A stretch of DNA of 22,156 nt from the NCBI GenBank assembly GCA_002390425.1, contig DGPL01000034.1:1-22156 (forward strand), in the 5' to 3' direction. The DNA is from Kordiimonadaceae bacterium UBA4441. GTDB lineage: Bacteria > Pseudomonadota > Alphaproteobacteria > Sphingomonadales > Emcibacteraceae. A program made the position numbers and the translations under genes. The number at the start of each line of letters is the position of its first letter. The stretch's first letter is position 1. This document shows positions 15,960 through 22,156 of this stretch, in pieces. The notes under the pieces were generated by a model, which was given only the letters and a program-made list of their open reading frames with translations, had not been told where the DNA came from and made no database searches.

Positions 15960-15990
15960 GAGTTGAAAAATAGCTGAAATATGTGAAACC

Positions 15991-16019
15991 TTGACAGATT
16001 AGTCACATGACACTAGTTT
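15991..16019 (+). promoter_or_regulatory. Predicted hpf promoter
   Basis: A perfect -35 TTGACA (15991-15996), a 17-bp spacer and a weak -10 TAGTTT (16014-16019), about 70 bp before the hpf ATG. The spacer holds the small palindrome GTCACATGAC. No convincing -24/-12 sigma-54 element was seen here. Confidence 0.45.
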
Positions 16020-16091
16020 CCGCGACTTTAAGAAGATGCATGACTTTAGGCATTAAATTACTAAGCTATCTGAGATAGGATCTGACTTAAA

Positions 16092-16673
16092 ATGAGAATT
16101 ACAGTAACTGGAAAACAATTAGATGTTGGCGCATCATTAAAAGAACATGTTGAATCACGTATTGAAGGAAGCGTCAAAAAATATTTCAGTCATACTATTG
16201 AAGGGGATATCACGCTGACAAAAGTTGCTCATCTCCATAGGGCAGATTGCAAAATCCATATTGGACACGGTATTTTTTTACAATCAAGTGCAGAAGAAAC
16301 CGATATATATGCGGCTTTTGACGCCGCAGCCGACAAAATGGAAACGAGATTACGTCGATATAAAAGACGAATTACTAATCATCACAAAGAACGAAGCAGC
16401 AAAGAAGAGTTAAATGCTGTTTATAAAGCACAATATAATGTTTTTGATGTTTCATCTGAAGATACACAAAAAGACGAAGAAGAAACAACGCCAGTAATCA
16501 TTGCTGAAATGGATATGGATATTCCAGAAGTGACAGTTAGTGATGCTGTTATGCGCCTTGATCTTGGTGAACTTCAAACTTTGATGTTTAGAAACAGCGG
16601 GCATGGCGGCATTAATGTTGTTTATAGAAGACCTGATGGTAACATCGGTTGGATAGATCCCAAAACGTCATAA
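16092..16673 (+). CDS. hpf: Long-form ribosome hibernation promoting factor
   Basis: A 193-residue protein with two domains. The N-terminal HPF/YfiA domain (MRITVTGKQLDVGASLKEHV, to about residue 105) has the basic patch RLRRYKRRITNHHKE that contacts the ribosomal decoding region. After a linker, the C-terminal dimerisation domain (about 135-193) shows VSDAVMRLDLGELQTLMFRN and GHGGINVVYRRPDGNIGWID. The long form pairs ribosomes into inactive 100S dimers in slow growth. The start follows AGGA. The ptsN gene follows after 31 bp. Confidence 0.95.
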   Translation: MRITVTGKQLDVGASLKEHVESRIEGSVKKYFSHTIEGDITLTKVAHLHRADCKIHIGHGIFLQSSAEETDIYAAFDAAADKMETRLRRYKRRITNHHKERSSKEELNAVYKAQYNVFDVSSEDTQKDEEETTPVIIAEMDMDIPEVTVSDAVMRLDLGELQTLMFRNSGHGGINVVYRRPDGNIGWIDPKTS

Positions 16674-16704
16674 TTTTTCTAGAGATAAAAAGAGCAACTT
16701 CCTT

Positions 16705-17154
16705 ATGGAATTATCAAATCTGATCAGCTTGGAAACTATTTACCCCAACATGAAGGCTAGCAGCAAAAAGCAGCTACTTCAAGAGTTGGGGACAATCGTT
16801 AAAGATAAAATCGGTAAACCTATATTTGAAATCGCTAGTGTTCTTATGGAACGTGAGCGATTGGGTTCAACGGGTGTTGGACATGGCGTTGCTATTCCGC
16901 ATGGACGATTTTCTGAATTAGATCAGATTTGTGGTGTTTTCGTAAAGTTAGATAAGCCAGTTAACTACGATTCAATTGATGATCAACCGGTTGATCTTAT
17001 TTTCTTATTGCTCGCACCAGAAGAAGCGGGTGCAGATCATCTAAAAGCACTAGCAAAGATCTCTCGTATTTTTCGGGATCAGGCAACTTGTGAAAAATTA
17101 CGTGGCGCTGATAATAGCGATGCTATTTATGCAATACTAAATTCTGTTCAATAA
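16705..17154 (+). CDS. ptsN: Nitrogen-PTS EIIA protein
   Basis: A 149-residue EIIA-Ntr protein. The phosphorylated histidine is H66 in GVAIPHGRF, preceded by RERLGSTGVGHG, the standard family signature. LIFLLLAPEEAGADHLKALA is also characteristic. It receives phosphate from the PTS-Ntr chain (EI-Ntr and NPr, not in this window) and acts as a regulator rather than in sugar transport. It is the last gene of the plus-strand run and ends just before a strong terminator. Confidence 0.95.
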   Translation: MELSNLISLETIYPNMKASSKKQLLQELGTIVKDKIGKPIFEIASVLMERERLGSTGVGHGVAIPHGRFSELDQICGVFVKLDKPVNYDSIDDQPVDLIFLLLAPEEAGADHLKALAKISRIFRDQATCEKLRGADNSDAIYAILNSVQ

Positions 17155-17158
17155 TAAA

Positions 17159-17191
17159 AAAGCACTCCGCTGATCATCATCGGAGTGCTTT
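17159..17191. terminator. Bidirectional intrinsic terminator after ptsN
   Basis: An 11-bp perfect stem (AAAGCACTCCG with CGGAGTGCTTT) around an 11-nt loop. A T-rich run follows on the plus strand and a T-run follows on the minus strand (ATAATAAAAA read in reverse). It separates convergent ptsN and the SPOR gene, so it can end both. Confidence 0.9.
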
Positions 17192-17217
17192 AATTTTTCA
17201 TCATATAAAACGATTGA

Positions 17218-18696
17218 TTATGCGTCATCTTCCGGTTGAGGTGGAAGCTCTTCACGGTATTTAAATTGATCCGCTAATTTCTTATCGCTTTCTGCTTCAG
17301 GAATATCACCTTCTGTCACTTCCGGTGGGCGTACCCAACAATCAGTTCCAAGCTCAGAAATTTTCTGACAAGCAACTCTTGCTTCTTCATAACTGGTTAA
17401 TGGGCCAGCATTTAATCGGTAAAAATAACCATTTGGTTGCTGAGCGCGATCACCGAAATCAATTTCAGAACGACGAGGTTCTAATTGACCGATAATATCA
17501 AAGTACTTTTCTTTCAGTTTTTCCCAACCTGGGCGAAGTTCTTCTTTAGTACGGTATGCTGCAATTTGCAGTGCCCAGCCTTCTGGTCCAAGTAGCGCAG
17601 GCACACCATCATCTTCTGGCTCAGGTGCCGGCTCTGGAGCAGGTTGTAATTGTGCAACAGGCTCAGGCGGAACCTCGACTAATCGAGCAACCGTAATGGC
17701 TTTTGTTAGCTCATTATCATCATCATTAAACACTTCATTTGCAACATCTGAAAGATCTGTTAAATCATTACCAGATTGTGACAATACGGCATCAAAACGA
17801 TCATCAGCAGGCAGTGCAGTTAAAATACGATAATAATTTAAATTCTCGTTGGTAAGATCAGGACTGCTATCAATTGAAAGAAGTCTTGCTGACATCATTT
17901 CATTACCAGAAAGAGCATATGCCATTGCAAGGTTTTGACGATGTGTCGCACCCGCATCTTTATGTTGTGCTGCTTGTTTAAGAACCGAGATTGACTCGTC
18001 ATGTCGCGATTGAAGAGCTAGAGACATCCCATAATTATTTAAAAGTTTTAAGTTATCAGGGTCTAAAGCTAAACCGTCTTTATAAACCTCAAGTGATGCT
18101 TCACGATGTCCTTGCATATCTAACGCAATTGCAAGCGAACTCATTGTATCAACATCTTGGGGATTAACACGTGCTGCTTGCTGTAAATACGGAAGCGCGC
18201 GTGTAGGACGATTAAGAGCTAGATAACTAGCGCCGAGTCCTTTTAAAGCTTCAACATTTTGTCCATTTTTACTAATGGCTTGCTGAAATGCATCAGCGGC
18301 ATCATTACATTGACCAATTACACTTAAGCTTTCACCAAGTCCGACTAATGGTGCTGCAGCATCAGGTTGAAATTTATGGGCACGGCGATAAAGTGGGATA
18401 GCCGCATTTGGGTCACCATTTTCCATCATTTCATTAGCGAGCATTAAGAAACTGTTGTTTGAGTTTGCAACTTGAACTGAACCCTCACCAGTATACCCGC
18501 CAGGAACATTCGCTTCGACGCGCTCCATTGGTGCATTTTCCTCATTGGGGCGATAAACACTGGCTTGTTCACCGTTAAAACCCGCATTAGAGCTAGCAGA
18601 CGTAAAAAACGTCAAAGCCAGCGCGGCAAACGGTCCAAATTTTAAGTTATCTTTTAGAGTTCTTTTATTTTCATTATTTAGTTTGACATTCTTCAT
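17218..18696 (-). CDS. Exported TadD-like TPR protein with C-terminal SPOR domain
   Basis: A 492-residue protein from ATG 18696, chosen over a TTG four codons earlier because GGA lies 7 bp before it. A signal peptide (hydrophobic PFAALALTFFTSASS, about 22-36) indicates export. About six tetratricopeptide repeats cover 81-276, including HRQNLAMAYALSGN, a TadD-like signature. A Pro/Glu-rich linker (341-362) leads to a SPOR domain (about 373-457, WALQIAAYRTKEE to CWVRPP), a fold that binds denuded peptidoglycan at the division septum. The tail is acidic. It is the third gene behind parA and the ribbon-helix-helix-like gene (31-bp gap) and ends at the shared terminator. A role in septal or envelope assembly is inferred. 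Confidence 0.85.
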   Translation of the reverse strand: MKNVKLNNENKRTLKDNLKFGPFAALALTFFTSASSNAGFNGEQASVYRPNEENAPMERVEANVPGGYTGEGSVQVANSNNSFLMLANEMMENGDPNAAIPLYRRAHKFQPDAAAPLVGLGESLSVIGQCNDAADAFQQAISKNGQNVEALKGLGASYLALNRPTRALPYLQQAARVNPQDVDTMSSLAIALDMQGHREASLEVYKDGLALDPDNLKLLNNYGMSLALQSRHDESISVLKQAAQHKDAGATHRQNLAMAYALSGNEMMSARLLSIDSSPDLTNENLNYYRILTALPADDRFDAVLSQSGNDLTDLSDVANEVFNDDDNELTKAITVARLVEVPPEPVAQLQPAPEPAPEPEDDGVPALLGPEGWALQIAAYRTKEELRPGWEKLKEKYFDIIGQLEPRRSEIDFGDRAQQPNGYFYRLNAGPLTSYEEARVACQKISELGTDCWVRPPEVTEGDIPEAESDKKLADQFKYREELPPQPEDDA

Positions 18697-18727
18697 ATCA
18701 AATTCCAATCCGATTTAACTGATTATT

Positions 18728-19225
18728 TTAATTTTTAAGACAGCTACAATCACTGATATTACAAACTTTGTCTTCTTCACTTAGATACATTTCAAGAGCG
18801 TCAGATATTATATCCTGACAACTTTTTCTAGAATGAGCCGCATATAGGCGCAGTTTTAAATGATCGTTCTGCTCCATTCTAAGGGTTATTGCTATTCTCT
18901 TACCTGCTTTCGCAGTATTCTTAACTGGTGGCTGTTCTGTTTTAGAACTTTCAACCGCCTCTTTTTGAACTACTTTTGGAGGTTCAACTAAAGCGTTATT
19001 TTGTTTTTGTGTAAGCTCTGCTATTTCACTAACAGCTTCAACCCATTCTTCTTTAACACCCTCATCCTTTGACGCTTCTTCAACGAAATCAGTTTGACGT
19101 GTCTTCGAGCCAAATTGATCCATCGCTTGGATAGTCAGCTTGTGATCTGTATGCGCCGGAGCAGCAGCACCTTTTCGTGCTAGCAACATACCGGATAAAC
19201 GTGCTTCTTTCTTAACTGTACTCAT
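18728..19225 (-). CDS. Small ParA-partner candidate with C-terminal ribbon-helix-helix-like segment
   Basis: A 165-residue protein starting at ATG 19225, behind GGGA and 16 bp after the parA stop. I do not recognise a named family for the whole protein. The N-terminus is basic (MSTVKKEARLSGMLLARKGA) and the middle (about 45-108) is acidic and proline-rich, probably disordered. The C-terminal segment 109-148 (KRIAITLRMEQ strand, NDHLKLRLYAAHS helix, SCQDIISDALEMYL helix) looks like a ribbon-helix-helix DNA-binding fold, as in ParG/CopG partners of ParA ATPases. The last residues contain CNISDCSC, a tight cysteine cluster. Position right after parA suggests it is the ParA partner or adaptor. 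Confidence 0.7.
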   Translation of the reverse strand: MSTVKKEARLSGMLLARKGAAAPAHTDHKLTIQAMDQFGSKTRQTDFVEEASKDEGVKEEWVEAVSEIAELTQKQNNALVEPPKVVQKEAVESSKTEQPPVKNTAKAGKRIAITLRMEQNDHLKLRLYAAHSRKSCQDIISDALEMYLSEEDKVCNISDCSCLKN

Positions 19226-19241
19226 CTTGTTTATCCCTGCT

Positions 19242-19955
19242 TTATACTTCTGCCTGACGACGGCCAAACCCTGCACTTTGTGACGGAGTACGTCTTAATT
19301 GCTGAGCTTGATGTTGGAATACTATTCTTCTGAAATTCTTCTCAAGTCTGTCACTTACATATTCCCATAAATCTGCTATTTCTTCTGCTGATTTTGATTT
19401 TGGGTTAATTTCCATTACGGTTCGTCCGTCAATCATGCTTGATGCAAAATCCGTACGTTGGTGAATTGTGGTCGGGGAAACAGTACCATGCTGCGATAAT
19501 GCAATTGCTGCATCACTTGTAATACGTGCTCTTGGTGTCGCTGAATTGATCACAAACATAAACGGTTTATCACTTCTATCAGCAAGCTCAACAGTCGCTC
19601 CTGCTGCCCTTAAATCGTGCGGGCTAGGACGTGTTGGAATAACAATTAAATCTGAAACCGAAATTACACTTTGAATGGCAAGTGTAATCGCAGGTGGGGT
19701 ATCAATAATCGCCAGTTTAAAACCTTGTTCACGCAATTGATCCAGATCAGAAAGCAATCTTGATACATTGGTCTGCGCAAATGCTGGGGTTGGCGCTTCG
19801 CGTTCGTTCCACCAGGCCGTTAAACTTCCTTGTGGGTCGGTATCAACCAAAACAACTGGTCCCGCTCCTGCAAGTTCGGCTTGAACGGCTAAATGTCCGC
19901 TTAAAGTCGTTTTACCCGACCCGCCCTTTTGTGATGTGACTGCTAGTACTCGCAT
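19242..19955 (-). CDS. parA: ParA family ATPase (orphan, no ParB nearby)
   Basis: A 237-residue protein. ATG 19955 is chosen because MRVLAVTSQKGGSGKTT is the usual ParA start and a GGGGT ribosome binding site precedes it. An upstream TTG would add 21 unneeded residues. It has the deviant Walker A KGGSGKTT (10-17), switch I DTDPQGS (38-44) and Walker B-like IIDTPP (83-88). It lacks the N-terminal helix-turn-helix of larger plasmid ParA proteins. No parB follows; instead come a small ribbon-helix-helix-like protein and a SPOR protein, so positioning of a protein cargo is as likely as DNA partition. Its tail is arginine- and glutamine-rich. The gene symbol denotes family only. Confidence 0.88.
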   Translation of the reverse strand: MRVLAVTSQKGGSGKTTLSGHLAVQAELAGAGPVVLVDTDPQGSLTAWWNEREAPTPAFAQTNVSRLLSDLDQLREQGFKLAIIDTPPAITLAIQSVISVSDLIVIPTRPSPHDLRAAGATVELADRSDKPFMFVINSATPRARITSDAAIALSQHGTVSPTTIHQRTDFASSMIDGRTVMEINPKSKSAEEIADLWEYVSDRLEKNFRRIVFQHQAQQLRRTPSQSAGFGRRQAEV

Positions 19956-20052
19956 AATCTTACCCCGAGGTTTAAGTTTACTTAAAATTGTAACGGCTTG
20001 GTTCTTCGTTAATCCCAAATGTTACGCTATTGAGTAATTATGCATGGAAGTT

Positions 20053-20098
20053 GTTAATAAATAGTAAAATGAACCTTTAAGGTTAATAAGTTAAAATG
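20053..20098. repeat. Palindrome flanked by direct repeats upstream of parA
   Basis: A perfect 13-bp palindrome AACCTTTAAGGTT (20072-20084) lies between two direct repeats starting GTTAATAA and ending AAATG (20053-20071 and 20082-20098). It is about 100-140 bp before the parA start, in the 202-bp gap to pabBC. This resembles an autoregulatory operator for a ParA/ribbon-helix-helix pair, although AT-rich sequence makes chance repeats more likely. Confidence 0.45.
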
Positions 20099-20121
20099 CT
20101 GAATTTAAAAGAAAAAATATT

Positions 20122-20146
20122 GTTTTTAGTGTTAATTTTAACTAAA
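20122..20146 (-). terminator. Weak AT-only hairpin after pabBC
   Basis: Near-palindrome with arms TTTAG..TTAA and TTAACTAAA (one bulged base, centre GTTAATTTTAAC at 20131-20142), just after the pabBC stop. On the minus strand it is followed by ATATTTTTTCTTTT. The stem has almost no GC, so it may terminate pabBC weakly or may be chance. Confidence 0.3.
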
Positions 20147-20157
20147 TAGATGTGGAT

Positions 20158-21981
20158 TTAATCTATATTTAATTGAATATTAACCCTTTGAAGGCCTCTA
20201 ACTGAATTACACAAATAGACTTCATCAGCCGATTTTAGATCAGAAACCATAAGTTTCTTTTCTATCGTCTTAAAATTCTCATCATCCAGTAAGTAGTCTC
20301 GGTAGATGCCAGGTAATAATCCACATTCAATCGGCGGTGTATAATATAAGCCATCTTTTTTTATGAAAATATTAGTAAAACTACCTTCAGTAACTTCTTT
20401 CTTCTCGTTCAAAAAAATAACATCAAAACAATTTGTTAGTTTACGGTATTTAGCAAGCTCACTTTGGTAAAACTTTCGTTCTGTAGTTTTATGAAAGTAA
20501 AATGGATTTTCACTATCTATTGAAGATGAAGACAACACGGCAAGGGGTATAACTTCTTCATTCATTTCAATTATCTTTTCAGAAGTAATAGTCACATTTC
20601 CCTCTTTGGATAACAACAACCGAACTTTAAAAAATTCATTTTCATTACAGTTTAATAATTCGGCATGCTCTAGCAATTCTGCTCTAACATCATCAATATT
20701 TATATTAAACAAATAATATTTCGCCGACCGACCCAATCTTTCAAGATGTTTTTCAAGAAATGGATACCCAGCTGCTAGTGAATATTTAAAACTTTCAATA
20801 AGGTCAAAACAAGGATGATCATTTGTTACAAATGAAGCTTTTAATAAGCATTCGTTATATTCGTCTTCTGCATTTGAATCTGCAACAATAGCCCCACCTA
20901 GACCAAGTTCACCTTTTCCCACTTTATATATTGTCATCGTCCTAATTGGGACACTAAAACACATATCACCTTGCGGCGTAAAATAACCAATCGCCCCCGT
21001 ATAAATTCCTCTTTGATGATCTTCAAGTTCATCAATAATTTCTTGAGCCCGAATTTTTGGGGCCCCCGTTATTGAACCACACGGGAAAATTGACGTCATG
21101 ACGTCCAAAGGTGAATGCGAAGGGTCAATCTGCGCTTCAATGGTCGATGTCATCGTGAAAAGAGTTTTATATTTTTCAACTTCAAAGAGCTGTGATACGC
21201 TTACACTTCCTTTACTTGCTTTTTTCGAAAGATCGTTTCTTAGCAAGTCAACAATCATCAAATTCTCAGCTCTATCTTTTTCGGAATTATAAAGCGCATC
21301 TTTAAAGGCATCGTCTTCAGATTTGAAACGACCTCTCTCGCCTGTACCTTTCATGGGTTTAGCTGTTAAACTTTCTCCAGCTTTACGAATAAACAATTCT
21401 GGACTTAACGATAATATAGTTAAATCATCACTTTCAATAAATGCGCCATACTCCACTTGTTGCGCATTTCTTAGCGCAGCATAAAGTGCCTTTGTTGAAC
21501 CTGAAAAATCAAACTGCGCTTTCATCGTATAGTTAACTTGGTAAATGTCGCCTGCTTTTAAATAATCCTGTATGGCCGAAAATGATTTTTTATAGTGTTC
21601 AAAACTCTGATTTAATCTGATATCCCCTAATTTATAAGAATTGGGTGTATCATAGGCTCGCCAGTGCTGATTAGCACCTTCACTGCTAATTATCTCCCTT
21701 CCTTTAAAAACGCCCATTTCTAATAGCGGTTGATCAAGTTCTTCTGGAATAAGAGTATGCAACTTTTCCTCTAAGCAGTAACCAGCTTCATAACTAATCC
21801 ATCCTGCAACGTGAAATCCTTCATCCATTTTAGTTTGGATGTTCTCAAACGCTTTTGCTAGTTCATTAGGTGTTCGTGCAGTGATAATTTCTATCGGATT
21901 TTGATAATAATACGAAGCGTGGCTATTACGGCCGTTGCGATTATCTTCCAAAAACAATGAAAACCTCTCGGCTTTTCCCAT
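20158..21981 (-). CDS. pabBC: Fused aminodeoxychorismate synthase component I and aminodeoxychorismate lyase
   Basis: A 607-residue fusion for p-aminobenzoate, hence folate, synthesis. Residues 1 to about 390 are the chorismate-binding PabB domain, with GDIYQVNYT (144-152), KPMKGTGERGR (208-218; K211 is the PabB-type lysine in PIKGT, where anthranilate synthases have Ala), EKDRAENLMIVDLLRNDL (234-251), CGSITGAPK (301-309) and GIYTGAIGY (325-333). Residues about 395-607 are a class IV aminotransferase-type PabC lyase, with PLP lysine K498 (FHKTTERKFY), EVTEGSFTNIF (529-539), GLLPGIYRDYLL (554-565) and LCNSVRG (590-596). Both halves look intact. The glutaminase PabA is not in the window. Confidence 0.95.
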   Translation of the reverse strand: MGKAERFSLFLEDNRNGRNSHASYYYQNPIEIITARTPNELAKAFENIQTKMDEGFHVAGWISYEAGYCLEEKLHTLIPEELDQPLLEMGVFKGREIISSEGANQHWRAYDTPNSYKLGDIRLNQSFEHYKKSFSAIQDYLKAGDIYQVNYTMKAQFDFSGSTKALYAALRNAQQVEYGAFIESDDLTILSLSPELFIRKAGESLTAKPMKGTGERGRFKSEDDAFKDALYNSEKDRAENLMIVDLLRNDLSKKASKGSVSVSQLFEVEKYKTLFTMTSTIEAQIDPSHSPLDVMTSIFPCGSITGAPKIRAQEIIDELEDHQRGIYTGAIGYFTPQGDMCFSVPIRTMTIYKVGKGELGLGGAIVADSNAEDEYNECLLKASFVTNDHPCFDLIESFKYSLAAGYPFLEKHLERLGRSAKYYLFNINIDDVRAELLEHAELLNCNENEFFKVRLLLSKEGNVTITSEKIIEMNEEVIPLAVLSSSSIDSENPFYFHKTTERKFYQSELAKYRKLTNCFDVIFLNEKKEVTEGSFTNIFIKKDGLYYTPPIECGLLPGIYRDYLLDDENFKTIEKKLMVSDLKSADEVYLCNSVRGLQRVNIQLNID

Positions 21982-22071
21982 TACCCTGCCCTTATTTAAA
22001 TATAGAAGGCACAGTCAACCACTATGCCCAACTATAGACTTAAAGGGATTCGATTTTTTTGCAAAGTAGAA

Positions 22072-22156
22072 TTACAAGCCTTCGATAAAGGCGACCATTC
22101 TATTACGTTCAGCTTGTGTCGGTAAGCGTCCTTTTAACACGCCAATATTATCCACC
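22072..22156 (-). CDS. 3' end of an unidentified gene (cut by right edge)
   Basis: The minus strand is open from the right edge to a TAA at 22072-22074, giving 27 residues ending GRLPTQAERNRMVAFIEGL. The composition (charged amphipathic helix, conservative ending) reads like a genuine C-terminus, but I cannot assign a family. It lies 90 bp upstream of pabBC on the same strand. Confidence 0.55.
   Translation of the reverse strand, partial: VDNIGVLKGRLPTQAERNRMVAFIEGL

Noticed and set aside
15880..16091. A sigma-54 (-24/-12) promoter or small RNA in the rpoN-hpf gap
   Set aside because: No GG-N10-GC element with a proper context and no terminated hairpin unit could be seen; only a sigma-70-like promoter and an inverted repeat are supportable.
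19242..20018. ParA as a plasmid or mobile-element partition gene
   Set aside because: No parB, replication or integrase gene is near, and it sits between housekeeping genes, so a chromosomal cargo-positioning role is more likely.
1..22156. CRISPR arrays, insertion sequences, tRNA or rRNA genes and riboswitches
   Set aside because: No regularly spaced repeats, transposase, tRNA-like cloverleaf or conserved riboswitch core was recognised by eye; a search with covariance models would be needed to exclude small RNAs.

Overview
The window is AT-rich bacterial chromosome that reads as a low-GC Alphaproteobacterium, possibly of marine type. The clearest sign is the run rnd - lptC - lptA - lptB - rpoN - hpf - ptsN (11.4-17.2 kb), an order common in Alphaproteobacteria. 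The vibrio-like sodium/sugar symporter, the chromosomal ParA gene and the PabB-PabC fusion fit this. No finer taxonomy can be supported from sequence alone. There are no rRNA or tRNA genes, insertion sequences, phage genes or CRISPR arrays.

Region 1 (1-9365) is a carbohydrate catabolic locus. On the minus strand, a Gfo/Idh/MocA oxidoreductase, a TIM-barrel sugar isomerase/epimerase-like protein and a Tat-exported gluconate 2-dehydrogenase subunit 3-like protein (cut by the left edge) form one tight operon. Facing away from it are a LacI-family repressor and an overlapping gene for an exported DUF1080 (3-keto-disaccharide hydrolase-like) protein. Then, on the minus strand, come an SGLT-type symporter, zwf, pgl and glk. 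Together they suggest that a glycoside is oxidised to a 3-keto sugar, cleaved and reduced back, and that free hexose is imported, phosphorylated and sent into the Entner-Doudoroff or pentose phosphate route. A 14-bp palindrome, TGTAAYCAATTACA, lies at the same place relative to predicted promoters of the oxidoreductase operon and of zwf-pgl. A degenerate copy lies in front of the symporter. The two halves of the locus are therefore probably one LacI regulon.

Region 2 (9451-11324) holds an exported gamma-glutamylcyclotransferase-fold protein and a convergent exported glucose/sorbosone-dehydrogenase-fold protein whose usual active-site motifs look altered.

Region 3 (11468-17154, plus strand) is housekeeping: RNase D, the LptC/LptA/LptB lipopolysaccharide transport parts, sigma-54, the long-form ribosome hibernation factor and the nitrogen-PTS EIIA protein. 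A strong bidirectional terminator follows ptsN.

Region 4 (17218-19955, minus strand) is a three-gene set: a ParA ATPase, a small protein with a C-terminal ribbon-helix-helix-like segment and a cysteine cluster, and an exported TadD-like TPR protein with a SPOR domain. This looks like an undescribed positioning or cell-envelope module. Region 5 is pabBC, a fused aminodeoxychorismate synthase/lyase for folate synthesis, then the last codons of an unidentified gene at the right edge.
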